DNA from: Desulfuromonadales bacterium
GTDB taxonomy: Bacteria; Desulfobacterota; Desulfuromonadia; Desulfuromonadales; JACZKF01
Direction: 5' to 3'
Assembly (NCBI GenBank): GCA_014860175.1
Contig: JACZKF010000520.1
Location: forward strand, 1-9,138
DNA: 9,138 nucleotides
Shown here: in pieces, positions 1 to 6,553 of the stretch
Position numbering within the stretch: the first letter of the stretch is position 1
How the letters are laid out: the number at the start of each line of letters is the position of its first letter
Translations under genes and position numbers: made by a program
Notes under the pieces: model-generated
Databases searched by the model: none
Told to the model about the DNA's origin: nothing
The model's input: only the letters and a program-made list of their open reading frames with translations

Positions 1-1
1 C

Positions 2-271
2 CCCGCAACCGAGCGCCCCGACTGGGAGAAAAAACGCCAGCGGATCTTCTATGTGGTTGAAAAGGCGGCCGCCGAGGCCGGTGTCCCCCTGCAAAGCCAG
101 GTCGTCTATGGTGATGCAGCGGAAGAGATCCTGTCCTTTGCCGATCAGGAGCAGATCGATGTCATCGTCATCGGCTCCTCCGGCGCCGGGCTGGTCAAGC
201 GAGCCCTGATGGGGAGCGTCTCGACCAAAATCGCCCTGCATGCTCACTGCTCGGTCTACATCGTTCGCTGA
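2..271 (+). CDS. Universal stress protein (UspA family), 3' part only
   Basis: This is the C-terminal ~89 residues of a UspA-family protein. The reading frame is open from the left edge of the window and the start codon lies outside it. The diagnostic C-terminal nucleotide-binding signature G-x2-G-x9-G-S is complete (GSSG, nine residues, then GS), followed by the usual S-x-K and a last beta strand ending SVYIVR just before the stop. Upstream are the typical segment ending VVYGDAAEEIL and the hydrophobic strand IDVIVIG. Usp proteins with this motif normally bind ATP and act in the cytoplasm during stress or growth arrest; the exact role cannot be read from sequence. The GTG at 53 is an internal codon, not the start, because conserved Usp-type sequence continues upstream of it. 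It converges with the next gene, with only 21 bp between the stop codons. Confidence 0.93.
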   Translation, partial: PATERPDWEKKRQRIFYVVEKAAAEAGVPLQSQVVYGDAAEEILSFADQEQIDVIVIGSSGAGLVKRALMGSVSTKIALHAHCSVYIVR

Positions 272-292
272 GTCCGCTCGACCCCGCTCCGT

Positions 293-1120
293 TCAGGCAT
301 CGACTGCTGCGCTCGCCTGATTGGGCAGGGCGGCATCCCGCAACGTCTCCTTCTTCAGATAGTCGAAAATCTCCCGCATGCTGAGCAGGATCAACTCCTC
401 CTGTTCCGGAAACTCGTGCGGGGACAGCTCCAGGGTCAAGGCCTGGTCGTATCCGGTTTCCCGCAGATGGTTGAGAAAGCGGGTGAGCGGTAAGATTCCG
501 TGCCCCGGCAGCAGATGCTCACGACCGTTGCCATAATCGGAGAAGTGGATGTTGCGCATCCGCCCGGAGTCGTAGAACCGGTGGAAGTCGGTGAGGAAAT
601 TGGCCCGGGTGGAGCCCATGTGGGCGGTATCGAAAGTCAGATAGAGGTTTCGCTCCTGCATGAACTGAATCATCTTGCCGGTTTGGGCGAACAGGTACGG
701 GTTGCAGCCAAAGGGGCCGGTGCTGGGCATGTTCTCCAGGGTGATCAGCACCTTGTTCTGCCCGACTTCGGCCTGAAAGTCGCGCACGCCGAGCATCCAG
801 CGCCAGAAACGAAGCTCCAATCCGAGCCACGCCGGCGGATGGAAATTGATCAGGGGGATGCCGGTTTCCAAGGCCAGCTCGGTGGTGCGGAAAAGCTGAT
901 CGATCTTGTTCCCCCAGCCGTCGAGCTCGAGAAATGGCGCATGCAGCGAGCAGATCGGAAGGATCTGCTGCAACTCCCGGATGTAGGCGACATTGTCCTG
1001 GTACTGGAAGTCATAGTTGATGATGACTTCCAAACCGTCGAATCCTGTCGCCCGGGCGATGTGGAAAATCTTCGCCATGGGGAGGGTAAACAGGCTGCCG
1101 GCCGAAAGGACCAGCTTCAT
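293..1120 (-). CDS. Sugar phosphate isomerase/epimerase-like TIM-barrel protein (AP endonuclease family 2 fold)
   Basis: A 275-residue protein of the xylose-isomerase-like TIM-barrel superfamily (AP_endonuc_2 type). Candidate metal-binding residues sit at the expected strand ends: E129 in LEN, D164 and H167 in LTFDTAHM, H192 in IHFSD, H207 in LPGHG, and E231 in LELSPHE. This is the usual E-D-H-H-E layout for a divalent-metal enzyme acting on sugars or related polyols. Substrate and reaction cannot be assigned. No signal peptide is seen, so it is probably cytoplasmic. The ATG at 1120 is preceded by a modest purine-rich ribosome site (AGAGAGG, about 4 bases away). It is the last gene of the minus-strand run, 66 bp after the symporter, and may be co-transcribed, although a small hairpin lies in that gap. 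The final ~15 residues are low-complexity and Ala-rich. An endonuclease IV role is unlikely because the protein lacks clear endonuclease IV signatures. Confidence 0.85.
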   Translation of the reverse strand: MKLVLSAGSLFTLPMAKIFHIARATGFDGLEVIINYDFQYQDNVAYIRELQQILPICSLHAPFLELDGWGNKIDQLFRTTELALETGIPLINFHPPAWLGLELRFWRWMLGVRDFQAEVGQNKVLITLENMPSTGPFGCNPYLFAQTGKMIQFMQERNLYLTFDTAHMGSTRANFLTDFHRFYDSGRMRNIHFSDYGNGREHLLPGHGILPLTRFLNHLRETGYDQALTLELSPHEFPEQEELILLSMREIFDYLKKETLRDAALPNQASAAVDA

Positions 1121-1149
1121 CGTACCTCTCTATTAAATGGGAGCATCTT

Positions 1150-1165
1150 GCCGGGAACTCCCGGC
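1150..1165 (-). terminator. Short GC hairpin between symporter and isomerase genes
   Basis: A perfect 6-bp GC stem (1150-1155 with 1160-1165) with a 4-base loop lies 22 bases past the symporter stop on the minus strand. No U-tract follows, so it is at best a weak or Rho-assisted terminator, or a 3'-end protecting hairpin that lowers expression of the downstream isomerase gene. Confidence 0.3.
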
Positions 1166-1186
1166 GCGCCCCTTGCCAGTTGCATT

Positions 1187-2707
1187 TCAGGGACTGTGGA
1201 CCTCTTCGGCCAGGAAGCGGCGAATACGCTCCGGTGGCGGCGGGGTCGCCAGGGAGGTCAAGATCATCACGGTGATGACCAGGGGCGCCCCGAGGAACGC
1301 CGAGGAGGTCGGCGGAAAATAGCTGAACAGCAACGGGAAAGTGCTCCCCAGCAGCAGCGGGGCGAAGGTGATCACCAGGCCGGTAAGCATGCCGGCAATG
1401 GCGCCGTATTTGTTGGTCCGATCCCACCAGATGCCGAGCAGAAAGACCGGAAACAACGTGTTGCCCGCCAGGGCGAAGGCGATGGCGGTGATTTCGGCGA
1501 TCAGTCCCGGCGGTTTGAGAGCGAACAGGACCACCAGGACCGCCAGGACCAGGACCGCCCCCTTGGCGACCAGCAGGCGCTGGCGTTCACTCGCCCGGGG
1601 GTTGAACAGGCGATAGTAGATGTCGTAAGAGAAGGCGCCGGCGCCGCTGATCAGCAGTCCGGTGACGGTGGAAAAGGCGGCCATGATCGCCCCGACCGCC
1701 ACCAGCCCGACCAGCCAGCGGGGGATGCCGGCCCACTCCCCGGCCTTGATGACAATCAGGTCGGCCATCGCATGGGCACTCTGGGCATCGACCTGCAGGC
1801 CGTTGCGCGTCTCCCACAGCTTGGCGAAGGTGGCATAGGCGGGAGCGCTCCAGTAGAGCAGGCCGATGAAGAAGATCCCCCAGAGAACACTCCAGCGGGC
1901 ATCGCGGGCGTTGGGGACGGTGTAGAAGCGCGACAGCACGTGGGGGAGTCCGGCGGTGCCAACCATCAGGGTAAAGCAGAGGGCAATCCACTCAAACGGG
2001 GTGCCGTGCGACCAGGGGGCGATGAAGGCCGGCTCCTGCTGGGCCAGATCCCGCAGGGCGGTGCCATAGGTGGCCTGGGGCAAGATCCAGGAGTAGCCGA
2101 GGCGGTCGGCGATCGCCATCAGCGGCAGTAAAAAACAGATAATCAGGATGGCGTAATGGATCTGCTGGTTGCGGGTGGCGCCCAAGGTGCCGGCGAGAAC
2201 CAGATAGGAGACCACCGCCGCCGCCCCGAGGATCAGCGAGCGGGTGTAATCGAGGCCGAAGACCCAGGAGAAGACCAGGCCGATCCCCTTGTACTGAGCG
2301 ACGCAGTAGACCAGGGAGATGAGAATGGTGATGACCGCCGAGAGGAAACGGGCCGTCGAGGAGTCGTAGCGGGCTTCAACGAACTCAGGAGCCGTGTACT
2401 TGCCGAAGCGCCGGATCTGCGACCCCATCAGGATCAGCAGCAGGACGTAGCCGCCGGTCCAGCCGATCACATAGGCCATGGCGAAGTAGCCCTTGAGGTA
2501 GAACACGCCGGCGATGCCGAGGAAGGAGGCGGCGCTCATCCAGTTGGAGGCGATGGCGGCGCCGATCCCAATACGGCCGATGGTGTGGCCCGTCCCCAGG
2601 TAATATTCGCCGTGGCTGCGGCGGCTCGACAGACCGACCCACATGAGCAGGGCAAGCACCAGAACCAGCAGTACGATGGCAATCCATTTGATGTCATCGG
2701 ACATCAT
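1187..2707 (-). CDS. Sodium:solute symporter, ActP-like (acetate/monocarboxylate type)
   Basis: A 506-residue inner-membrane protein of the SSS family with about 13 hydrophobic segments, the first at residues ~7-26. Signature regions match the acetate permease branch: SNWMSAASFLGIAG (54-67, TM with Na+-site residues), TAGLPHVLSRFYTVPNA (251-267) and AAFSTVTGLLISGAGAFSYD (343-362, the Ser/Thr-rich Na2-site helix). The family couples inward Na+ flow to uptake of acetate or other small carboxylates; the exact substrate is inferred. Two ATGs in tandem (2707 and 2704) follow a GAGGAGGAG ribosome site that overlaps the stop of the upstream small-subunit gene. The second ATG has the better spacing (6 bases), so the true start may be one codon later. 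The 10-bp gap implies co-translation with the DUF4212 partner. Length and motifs are normal for the family. Confidence 0.93.
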   Translation of the reverse strand: MMSDDIKWIAIVLLVLVLALLMWVGLSSRRSHGEYYLGTGHTIGRIGIGAAIASNWMSAASFLGIAGVFYLKGYFAMAYVIGWTGGYVLLLILMGSQIRRFGKYTAPEFVEARYDSSTARFLSAVITILISLVYCVAQYKGIGLVFSWVFGLDYTRSLILGAAAVVSYLVLAGTLGATRNQQIHYAILIICFLLPLMAIADRLGYSWILPQATYGTALRDLAQQEPAFIAPWSHGTPFEWIALCFTLMVGTAGLPHVLSRFYTVPNARDARWSVLWGIFFIGLLYWSAPAYATFAKLWETRNGLQVDAQSAHAMADLIVIKAGEWAGIPRWLVGLVAVGAIMAAFSTVTGLLISGAGAFSYDIYYRLFNPRASERQRLLVAKGAVLVLAVLVVLFALKPPGLIAEITAIAFALAGNTLFPVFLLGIWWDRTNKYGAIAGMLTGLVITFAPLLLGSTFPLLFSYFPPTSSAFLGAPLVITVMILTSLATPPPPERIRRFLAEEVHSP

Positions 2708-2710
2708 TCA

Positions 2711-2719
2711 CTCCTCCTC
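2711..2719 (-). promoter_or_regulatory. Symporter ribosome binding site overlapping the upstream stop codon
   Basis: GAGGAGGAG on the minus strand overlaps the TGA (2720-2718) of the DUF4212 gene and lies 3 bases before ATG 2707 and 6 before ATG 2704. Ribosomes ending on the small subunit would sit on this site, which supports coupled synthesis of the two transporter subunits. Confidence 0.7.
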
Positions 2720-3047
2720 ACCGGCGCTTGCGGTAGATCTTGGTCAGATGATCGACGAGCAGATTGAACAGCAGGCAGAGAAAAATGAACCAGACGATGA
2801 GAAACTGGCCGGTGTACCAGTAGGGGAGGGGAAAATCGAACACCGACAGGTTGGTCAGCGGCCCCTCACCGGCCGGCCCGGTCTCGACCAGCATCAGCAG
2901 GATCTGGAAGCCGAAGGTGAAGAACGCCCAGCTGATCAGCAGGATCCAGGTATAGCCGACCCGCTTGCGCAGGTAGCCGGGACGGGGGCGAAAAAAGTTG
3001 ACCCGGTAATCCCCGCCGGGGCTGGACTCCCCTTCGTTGCGTTCCAT
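2718..3047 (-). CDS. DUF4212-type sodium/substrate symporter small subunit
   Basis: A 109-residue membrane protein with two predicted helices, about residues 33-54 (ILLISWAFFTFGFQILLML) and 78-99 (WYTGQFLIVWFIFLCLLFN region), joined by a short loop containing FDFPLPYWYTGQ. The C-terminus is basic (YRKRR). This two-helix layout, the aromatic-rich YW-TGQ stretch before helix 2 and the position directly ahead of an SSS transporter fit the DUF4212 family, annotated as the small subunit of sodium/substrate symporters. DUF485 is the analogous partner of ActP in other bacteria. It probably assists assembly or function of the symporter; its mechanism is not established. The ATG at 3047 has a near-ideal ribosome site. 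It begins 30 bp after truD, so it may be read through from the tRNA genes or have its own unrecognised promoter. Confidence 0.88.
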   Translation of the reverse strand: MERNEGESSPGGDYRVNFFRPRPGYLRKRVGYTWILLISWAFFTFGFQILLMLVETGPAGEGPLTNLSVFDFPLPYWYTGQFLIVWFIFLCLLFNLLVDHLTKIYRKRR

Positions 3048-3052
3048 ATGCG

Positions 3053-3060
3053 ACCTCCTT
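3053..3060 (-). promoter_or_regulatory. Strong ribosome binding site for the DUF4212 gene
   Basis: AAGGAGGT on the minus strand, 5 bases before ATG 3047, is a full-length Shine-Dalgarno match. It fixes the start and is clearly stronger than the sites before trmB and truD, suggesting higher translation of the transporter half of this gene run. Confidence 0.8.
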
Positions 3061-3077
3061 GGCCCAGGCGCCCGCGG

Positions 3078-4277
3078 TCAGGCGGCATCCGGCTTGATGA
3101 TTTCCCGCAGCACGCTGGTGGCGTAACTTCCTTTGGGCAAAACGAAGGAAAACAGCAGATCCTCGCGTTCCTGCTCGACCTGGGCCTCGCGCAGCGGCAC
3201 CCGCAAGGGACGGCGCTCCCCCTCCATGCTCAGGCCGGCGGGGAGGCGGAAAGCGGCCAGCGGCAACTCCTCCCTGGCGAGCAAACTCTCCTCGAGAATG
3301 CCGGCGTGGCCACGGGCCAAAGTCACCTTGCAGCCGAACAGGGGAGCGGAAGGGCTGATCTCCAGCCGATCGGCCCGTGGCTGTTCGACCGCCGGGTCTT
3401 CGACGAAAAAGCAGGCGCCGTTGTCGTGGCGAAAGGCGAGATCCCCCGCCCACAAGACATCCAAAGTGTCGAGGCGCATCTCGAGCAGTTGGTCAAACAG
3501 CTTCGACTGGTAGGCCGACAGATAGAGCCGAAGCAGTTTGCGTGGCAACCCCAGCAGCGCTTCGCGCGGCGCTCGGCCGCCCCGCAGGGCCTCGACCAGC
3601 CGACGCTCATCGCGGCAGCGGCCGGGAAGAGCGGCCAGGGCCCCGGCCAGATCTCCGTCCCGGAAACGTTCTGCCCCCTGCCGCCAGCGTTCATCGCGGA
3701 TGGTCGCCGGGTCGCCGACGACCTGCCGGGCGGCCTCCTCGAACTCGCCGCGCAGCAGGGCCCGGCCGATCCAGTGAGAATTGTCCAGCGAGCCATAGCG
3801 CTGTTCGCCGAAGCGGTTGGGGACGCCGACGTTTTGCAGCACGTGCAGGCTGTCGCGGGCGTGCTCCAGAGCCCCCGGAGCGACCGCGCGCACCCGGATG
3901 CGAAAGCGGTTGCCGGCCAGGTGCCCGGTACGCAGTTTGTTGCGGTGCCGGCGGGCCTCCAGAATCAACACTCCCGGCAGCTCCAGGGCCCGCACCTGTT
4001 CCGGCGTGACGCCGGGGACGGAAATGGTCTGGCGGGTGGTCGCCCGGGCATCCTTGAGGCCGGCGTAGCCCAGTTCGCGCTCCGCCACCCCAAGTTGGCG
4101 GGCGAGGCGCTGCAGCAGGTCCAAGGTGGTGATCCCCTGCTTCTCTACCGTCAGGTAAAGATGCTCCCCCTCGCCGCAGGGGAGATAGAGGGGGATCTCC
4201 TCGACAAAGAAGTCCTCCGGGCTCTGCTTGATCAGGCCGCCGGTTCCGGGGAAGCGCTCGGTGAGATACCTAGCCAT
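3078..4277 (-). CDS. truD: tRNA pseudouridine(13) synthase TruD
   Basis: A 399-residue TruD-family enzyme, which isomerises uridine 13 of certain tRNAs (known for TruD) in the cytoplasm. The N-terminal IKQSPEDFFVEEIP (16-29) is the family opening. The catalytic motif GLKDARATTRQ is at 73-83 with the nucleophilic aspartate at D76. The next conserved blocks are HRNKLRTGHLAGNRF (111-125) and NRFGEQRYG (154-162). The central part corresponds to the TRUD insertion domain, and the C-terminus (SYATSVLREI) returns to the catalytic fold. It is somewhat longer than the E. coli enzyme (about 350 residues), mainly through the insertion domain. The ATG at 4277 overlaps the trmB stop by 8 bp, so translation is probably coupled to trmB. 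No key residue is missing. Confidence 0.96.
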   Translation of the reverse strand: MARYLTERFPGTGGLIKQSPEDFFVEEIPLYLPCGEGEHLYLTVEKQGITTLDLLQRLARQLGVAERELGYAGLKDARATTRQTISVPGVTPEQVRALELPGVLILEARRHRNKLRTGHLAGNRFRIRVRAVAPGALEHARDSLHVLQNVGVPNRFGEQRYGSLDNSHWIGRALLRGEFEEAARQVVGDPATIRDERWRQGAERFRDGDLAGALAALPGRCRDERRLVEALRGGRAPREALLGLPRKLLRLYLSAYQSKLFDQLLEMRLDTLDVLWAGDLAFRHDNGACFFVEDPAVEQPRADRLEISPSAPLFGCKVTLARGHAGILEESLLAREELPLAAFRLPAGLSMEGERRPLRVPLREAQVEQEREDLLFSFVLPKGSYATSVLREIIKPDAA

Positions 4278-4962
4278 GGACCGCCCTGCCCCAAGCGGGT
4301 AGCACCGTCGGTTCGGCGGTCAGCTCTCCCTCGGCGGCGGCCGGCTCGAGCCGCCAATGCAGGAAGTGAATGGTTTCTCCCTGGTCGAGAAAGCGGCGCA
4401 TGTACTTGGAAATGGGATAGCTCTCCAGGGCCGGCAGATAGGGGAGGGGATGGCAGTTGTGCCACAGCGGAAGAGTGGCCAGGGCCGCCGCCACGTCGGC
4501 CGTATAGTCTTCGAAGTCGCTGCTGAAGTAGAGTTCGCCGCCGGGGGCCATGAACTGCCGCAGGAGGGCGAGAAAGTCGGCATTGACCAGTCGCCGGCGC
4601 CGATGGCGTTTTTTCGGCCAGGGGTCGGGGCAGTTGATGAACACCGCTGCCAGGCTGCCGGGGGAGAGATGGTGCTCCAGCAGATGACGGGCCTCCAGGC
4701 GGACCACCCGCACGTTGTCCAGGCCGGCCGCCTCGACTTTGCGGCAGGTTTTCAGGCACCCTTTGTTGTAGATGTCGGTGGCGAGAAAGTTGAGTTCCGG
4801 ACGCCGGCTGGCCATCTGGATCAGGAAATCGCCAATGCCGCAACCGATCTCCAGAGCCAGGGGGCGCTCGGCCCCGAACAGGCGGGTCAGGCCAGGGTCG
4901 GCGGCCAGCCGCTCCTCGGGGATAAAAACAGGTGAGGTGATTTCGATCATCCGCTGGGTCAT
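4270..4962 (-). CDS. trmB: tRNA (guanine-N7-)-methyltransferase TrmB
   Basis: A SAM-dependent methyltransferase making m7G (position 46 in known TrmB enzymes) in tRNA. From the start used here it has 230 residues, close to the E. coli size (239). The SAM-binding loop LEIGCGIGDF is at ~37-46. The family signature NCPDPWPKKRHRRRRL is at ~110-125, with the catalytic-region aspartate in PDPWPKK. SSDFEDY is at ~147-153 and the C-terminal block SKYMRRFLDQG at ~185-195. The frame stays open upstream to ATG 5025, which would add 21 residues not typical of the family. ATG 4962 is preferred because the conserved MIEITSPVFIP opening follows at once and a possible promoter ends just upstream, but no start has a strong ribosome site (others: 5025, 5010, 4950). 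It lies downstream of the cytochrome gene and overlaps truD by 8 bp. Confidence 0.93.
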   Translation of the reverse strand: MTQRMIEITSPVFIPEERLAADPGLTRLFGAERPLALEIGCGIGDFLIQMASRRPELNFLATDIYNKGCLKTCRKVEAAGLDNVRVVRLEARHLLEHHLSPGSLAAVFINCPDPWPKKRHRRRRLVNADFLALLRQFMAPGGELYFSSDFEDYTADVAAALATLPLWHNCHPLPYLPALESYPISKYMRRFLDQGETIHFLHWRLEPAAAEGELTAEPTVLPAWGRAVHG

Positions 4963-5000
4963 CTGCCGCTCACAGGAGAATAAAGGGGTGAACCGGCGGC

Positions 5001-5029
5001 AAAATACCATACTTTGCGGATGCATACAA
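5001..5029 (-). promoter_or_regulatory. Possible sigma-70 promoter for trmB
   Basis: On the minus strand TTGTAT (5029-5024), a 17-base spacer and TATTTT (5006-5001) resemble a vegetative promoter. Transcription would begin near 4994, about 30 bases ahead of ATG 4962, which would exclude the longer trmB starts. The match is only partial (3/6 and 4/6). Confidence 0.35.
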
Positions 5030-5031
5030 CT

Positions 5032-5061
5032 GGCGCCTCTCCCCCCGGAGAGAGAGGCGCC
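5032..5061 (-). terminator. Perfect 10-bp hairpin after the cytochrome c gene
   Basis: GGCGCCTCTC (5032-5041) is perfectly complementary to GAGAGGCGCC (5052-5061), with a 10-base loop. On the minus strand it begins 3 bases after the cytochrome stop. The stem is strong but no U-run follows, so it may stop transcription only partly, stabilise the cytochrome mRNA 3' end, or be a processing site that separates cytochrome from trmB expression. Confidence 0.6.
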
Positions 5062-5064
5062 GGC

Positions 5065-5382
5065 CTATTTCTGTTTTTCCATAAAGTCGACCATCGCCTC
5101 GATATCCTTCTCCGGCAGATGTTGGTAGGAAGGCATCATCGATTTCGGATTGATCGCTTTCGGATCGAGAAGCTGCTGCCGCAGCCGGGCTTCGTTCATC
5201 CGGCTGCCGACCTTGGCCAGGTCCGGCCCCACGGTGCCGCCGCTGCCATCGAGTTTATGGCACCCTTTGCAGCCGAGGGAGGCGATCAGCTCTTTGCCTC
5301 GCTCCTCCCCGGAAGCCAGAGCCGGGGTGGTCGAAAGAACCCCACAGGCCACGATCGCTACCCACGTGCCGAAAATACGCAT
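5065..5382 (-). CDS. Secreted monoheme class I cytochrome c
   Basis: A 105-residue small c-type cytochrome. The N-terminus is a signal peptide (hydrophobic ~5-19, likely cut after ALA at 23), so the mature protein of ~82 residues should be periplasmic. Covalent heme attachment is at CKGCH (38-42), with H42 as one axial ligand. The sixth ligand is probably M82 or M83 in the SMMPSY segment, as in class I cytochromes. GPDLAKVG (52-59) and the C-terminal helix EKDIEAMVDFMEKQK fit the fold. It probably shuttles electrons between membrane and periplasmic redox proteins; partners are unknown. C13 within IVAC could be read as a poor lipobox, so a lipoprotein cannot be excluded, though the ALA-S cleavage site looks better. 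The ATG at 5382 has a full AGGAGG site. It diverges from the DAHP synthase gene and is followed by a strong hairpin. Confidence 0.93.
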   Translation of the reverse strand: MRIFGTWVAIVACGVLSTTPALASGEERGKELIASLGCKGCHKLDGSGGTVGPDLAKVGSRMNEARLRQQLLDPKAINPKSMMPSYQHLPEKDIEAMVDFMEKQK

Positions 5383-5388
5383 GTCTTG

Positions 5389-5394
5389 CCTCCT
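5389..5394 (-). promoter_or_regulatory. Ribosome binding site of the cytochrome c gene
   Basis: AGGAGG on the minus strand, 6 bases before ATG 5382: a consensus site at ideal spacing that fixes the start. Confidence 0.8.
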
Positions 5395-5420
5395 GGGAAA
5401 AGGGATTTCGAGCGTTCATT

Positions 5421-5448
5421 AGAATAACGGAAAGCATCCTCTTTGCAA
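5421..5448 (-). promoter_or_regulatory. Candidate promoter of the cytochrome c gene
   Basis: On the minus strand TTGCAA (5448-5443), a 16-base spacer and TATTCT (5426-5421) give a fair sigma-70 match (4/6 and 4/6). Transcription would start near 5414 and leave a ~30-base leader before the ATG. It lies back to back with the DAHP synthase promoter. Confidence 0.5.
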
Positions 5449-5470
5449 CCGGCAGTGGCAGGAAAAGAAG

Positions 5471-5499
5471 TTGAATTATCCCTTCGCCGTCGCTAATGT
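5471..5499 (+). promoter_or_regulatory. Candidate promoter of the DAHP synthase gene
   Basis: TTGAAT (5471-5476), a 17-base spacer and TAATGT (5494-5499) form a moderate sigma-70 match, placing a start near 5506 and a short ~25-base leader. A leader this short leaves no room for a peptide attenuator or T-box, so any control should be by protein feedback or a repressor. Confidence 0.4.
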
Positions 5500-5531
5500 A
5501 GGGGATCATCAGCCCGAGGAGAGAGAATGCC

Positions 5532-6542
5532 ATGCTAATTGTCATGCATCACCATGCCACCGACGACCAGATCCGCACCGTGCAAGAGGCGGTGGCCGCC
5601 ATGGGGCTGCAAGCGTTGCCGATACCCGGCAGCGAACGGACCGCCATCGGCGTTCTGGGCAATCAGGGATACGTGGATGACGCCGGGATCCGGGAACTTC
5701 CGGGGGTGCGCGAAGTTATTCACGTCAGCAAGCCATACAAGCTGGTCTCTCGCGATTTTCACCCTGAGCCGACGGTGGTCGACGCCGGCGGGGTGCTGGT
5801 CGGCGACGGCCAGCCACCGGTCATCATTGCCGGCCCCTGCTCCATCGAGACCGAGGCGCAGATGCTCGCTTCGGCCCACCTGGTGAAAGCGGCCGGCGCG
5901 CAGATCCTGCGGGGCGGGGCGTTCAAGCCACGCACCGGCCCCCATTCGTTCCAGGGGCTGGGGGTGGAAGGGTTGAAACTGCTGCGGCTGGCCGGTGACG
6001 CCGCCGGGATGCCGGTCATCACCGAAGTGATGCGCATCGAACAGTTGGAGGCGGTCTGCCGGTATGCCGATATTTTGCAGATCGGTGCCCGCAACATGCA
6101 GAATTTCGATCTGCTCAAGGAGGTGGGAAAGCTCGACCGGCCGGTGCTGCTCAAGCGGGGGATGAGCGCCACTTTGGAGGAATTTCTGGCGGCCGCCGAA
6201 TACATCGTCGCCGAAGGGAACGGCCGGGTCATCCTCTGCGAGCGTGGCATTCGCACTTTCGAGCGCGCCACCCGCAACACCCTCGATCTCTCCATCATCC
6301 CGCTGGTGCGGGAGATGAGCCACCTGCCGATCATCGTCGACCCGAGCCACGCCACCGGCAAGCGTCCCCTGGTGCCGGTGATGGCCAAGGCGTCGCTGGT
6401 GGCCGGGGCCCACGGGGTCATGATCGAGGTGCACCCCGACCCGGACCGCGCCCTGTGCGACGGCGCCCAGAGCCTCAACGGCCCCGGTTTCGAGTCGCTG
6501 ATGGGGGAGATTCGGAAGTTGGTGGCGTTTATCGGGTACTGA
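5532..6542 (+). CDS. aroF: 3-deoxy-7-phosphoheptulonate (DAHP) synthase, class I-beta with N-terminal ferredoxin-like domain
   Basis: A 336-residue cytoplasmic enzyme that condenses phosphoenolpyruvate and erythrose 4-phosphate to DAHP, the first step of the shikimate pathway. Residues 1-~67 form a ferredoxin-like domain, which in the Thermotoga maritima enzyme carries feedback control by aromatic amino acids. The barrel follows: AGPCSIET (100-107), LRGGAFKPRTGPHSFQGLG (126-144), GARNMQNF (185-192), LLKRGMSAT (206-214) and VDPSHATGKR (269-278). The metal ligands C103, H273, E299 and D310 are all present and fall within one position of the T. maritima numbering as I recall it. The ATG at 5532 follows GAGGAG with a 10-base spacer. 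It is a single-gene unit here, not in an aro operon, which is common for this enzyme. The length and domain plan are those of a complete gene. Confidence 0.96.
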   Translation: MLIVMHHHATDDQIRTVQEAVAAMGLQALPIPGSERTAIGVLGNQGYVDDAGIRELPGVREVIHVSKPYKLVSRDFHPEPTVVDAGGVLVGDGQPPVIIAGPCSIETEAQMLASAHLVKAAGAQILRGGAFKPRTGPHSFQGLGVEGLKLLRLAGDAAGMPVITEVMRIEQLEAVCRYADILQIGARNMQNFDLLKEVGKLDRPVLLKRGMSATLEEFLAAAEYIVAEGNGRVILCERGIRTFERATRNTLDLSIIPLVREMSHLPIIVDPSHATGKRPLVPVMAKASLVAGAHGVMIEVHPDPDRALCDGAQSLNGPGFESLMGEIRKLVAFIGY

Positions 6543-6553
6543 AAAGTAAGAAC

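Noticed and set aside
53..271. GTG 53 as the start of a short 72-residue stress protein
   Set aside because: The frame is open to the left edge with Usp-like sequence before it and no ribosome site is seen. The gene is simply cut by the window.
500..2131. Long + strand open frame (543 codons) opposite the isomerase and symporter genes
   Set aside because: It lies antisense to two genes with clear family motifs. Its product is rich in Gly, Gln, Asp, Glu and Arg with no recognisable domain, as expected for an antisense frame in GC-rich DNA.
2643..4526. Long + strand open frame (627 codons) opposite the DUF4212, truD and trmB genes
   Set aside because: It spans three real minus-strand genes including the conserved TruD and TrmB motifs. 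The product has low-complexity composition and no motif, so it is a GC-rich shadow.
5535..6434. Minus-strand open frame (299 codons) opposite the DAHP synthase gene
   Set aside because: The + strand encodes all four metal ligands of DAHP synthase. The antisense frame is His/Asp/Gly-rich with no domain.
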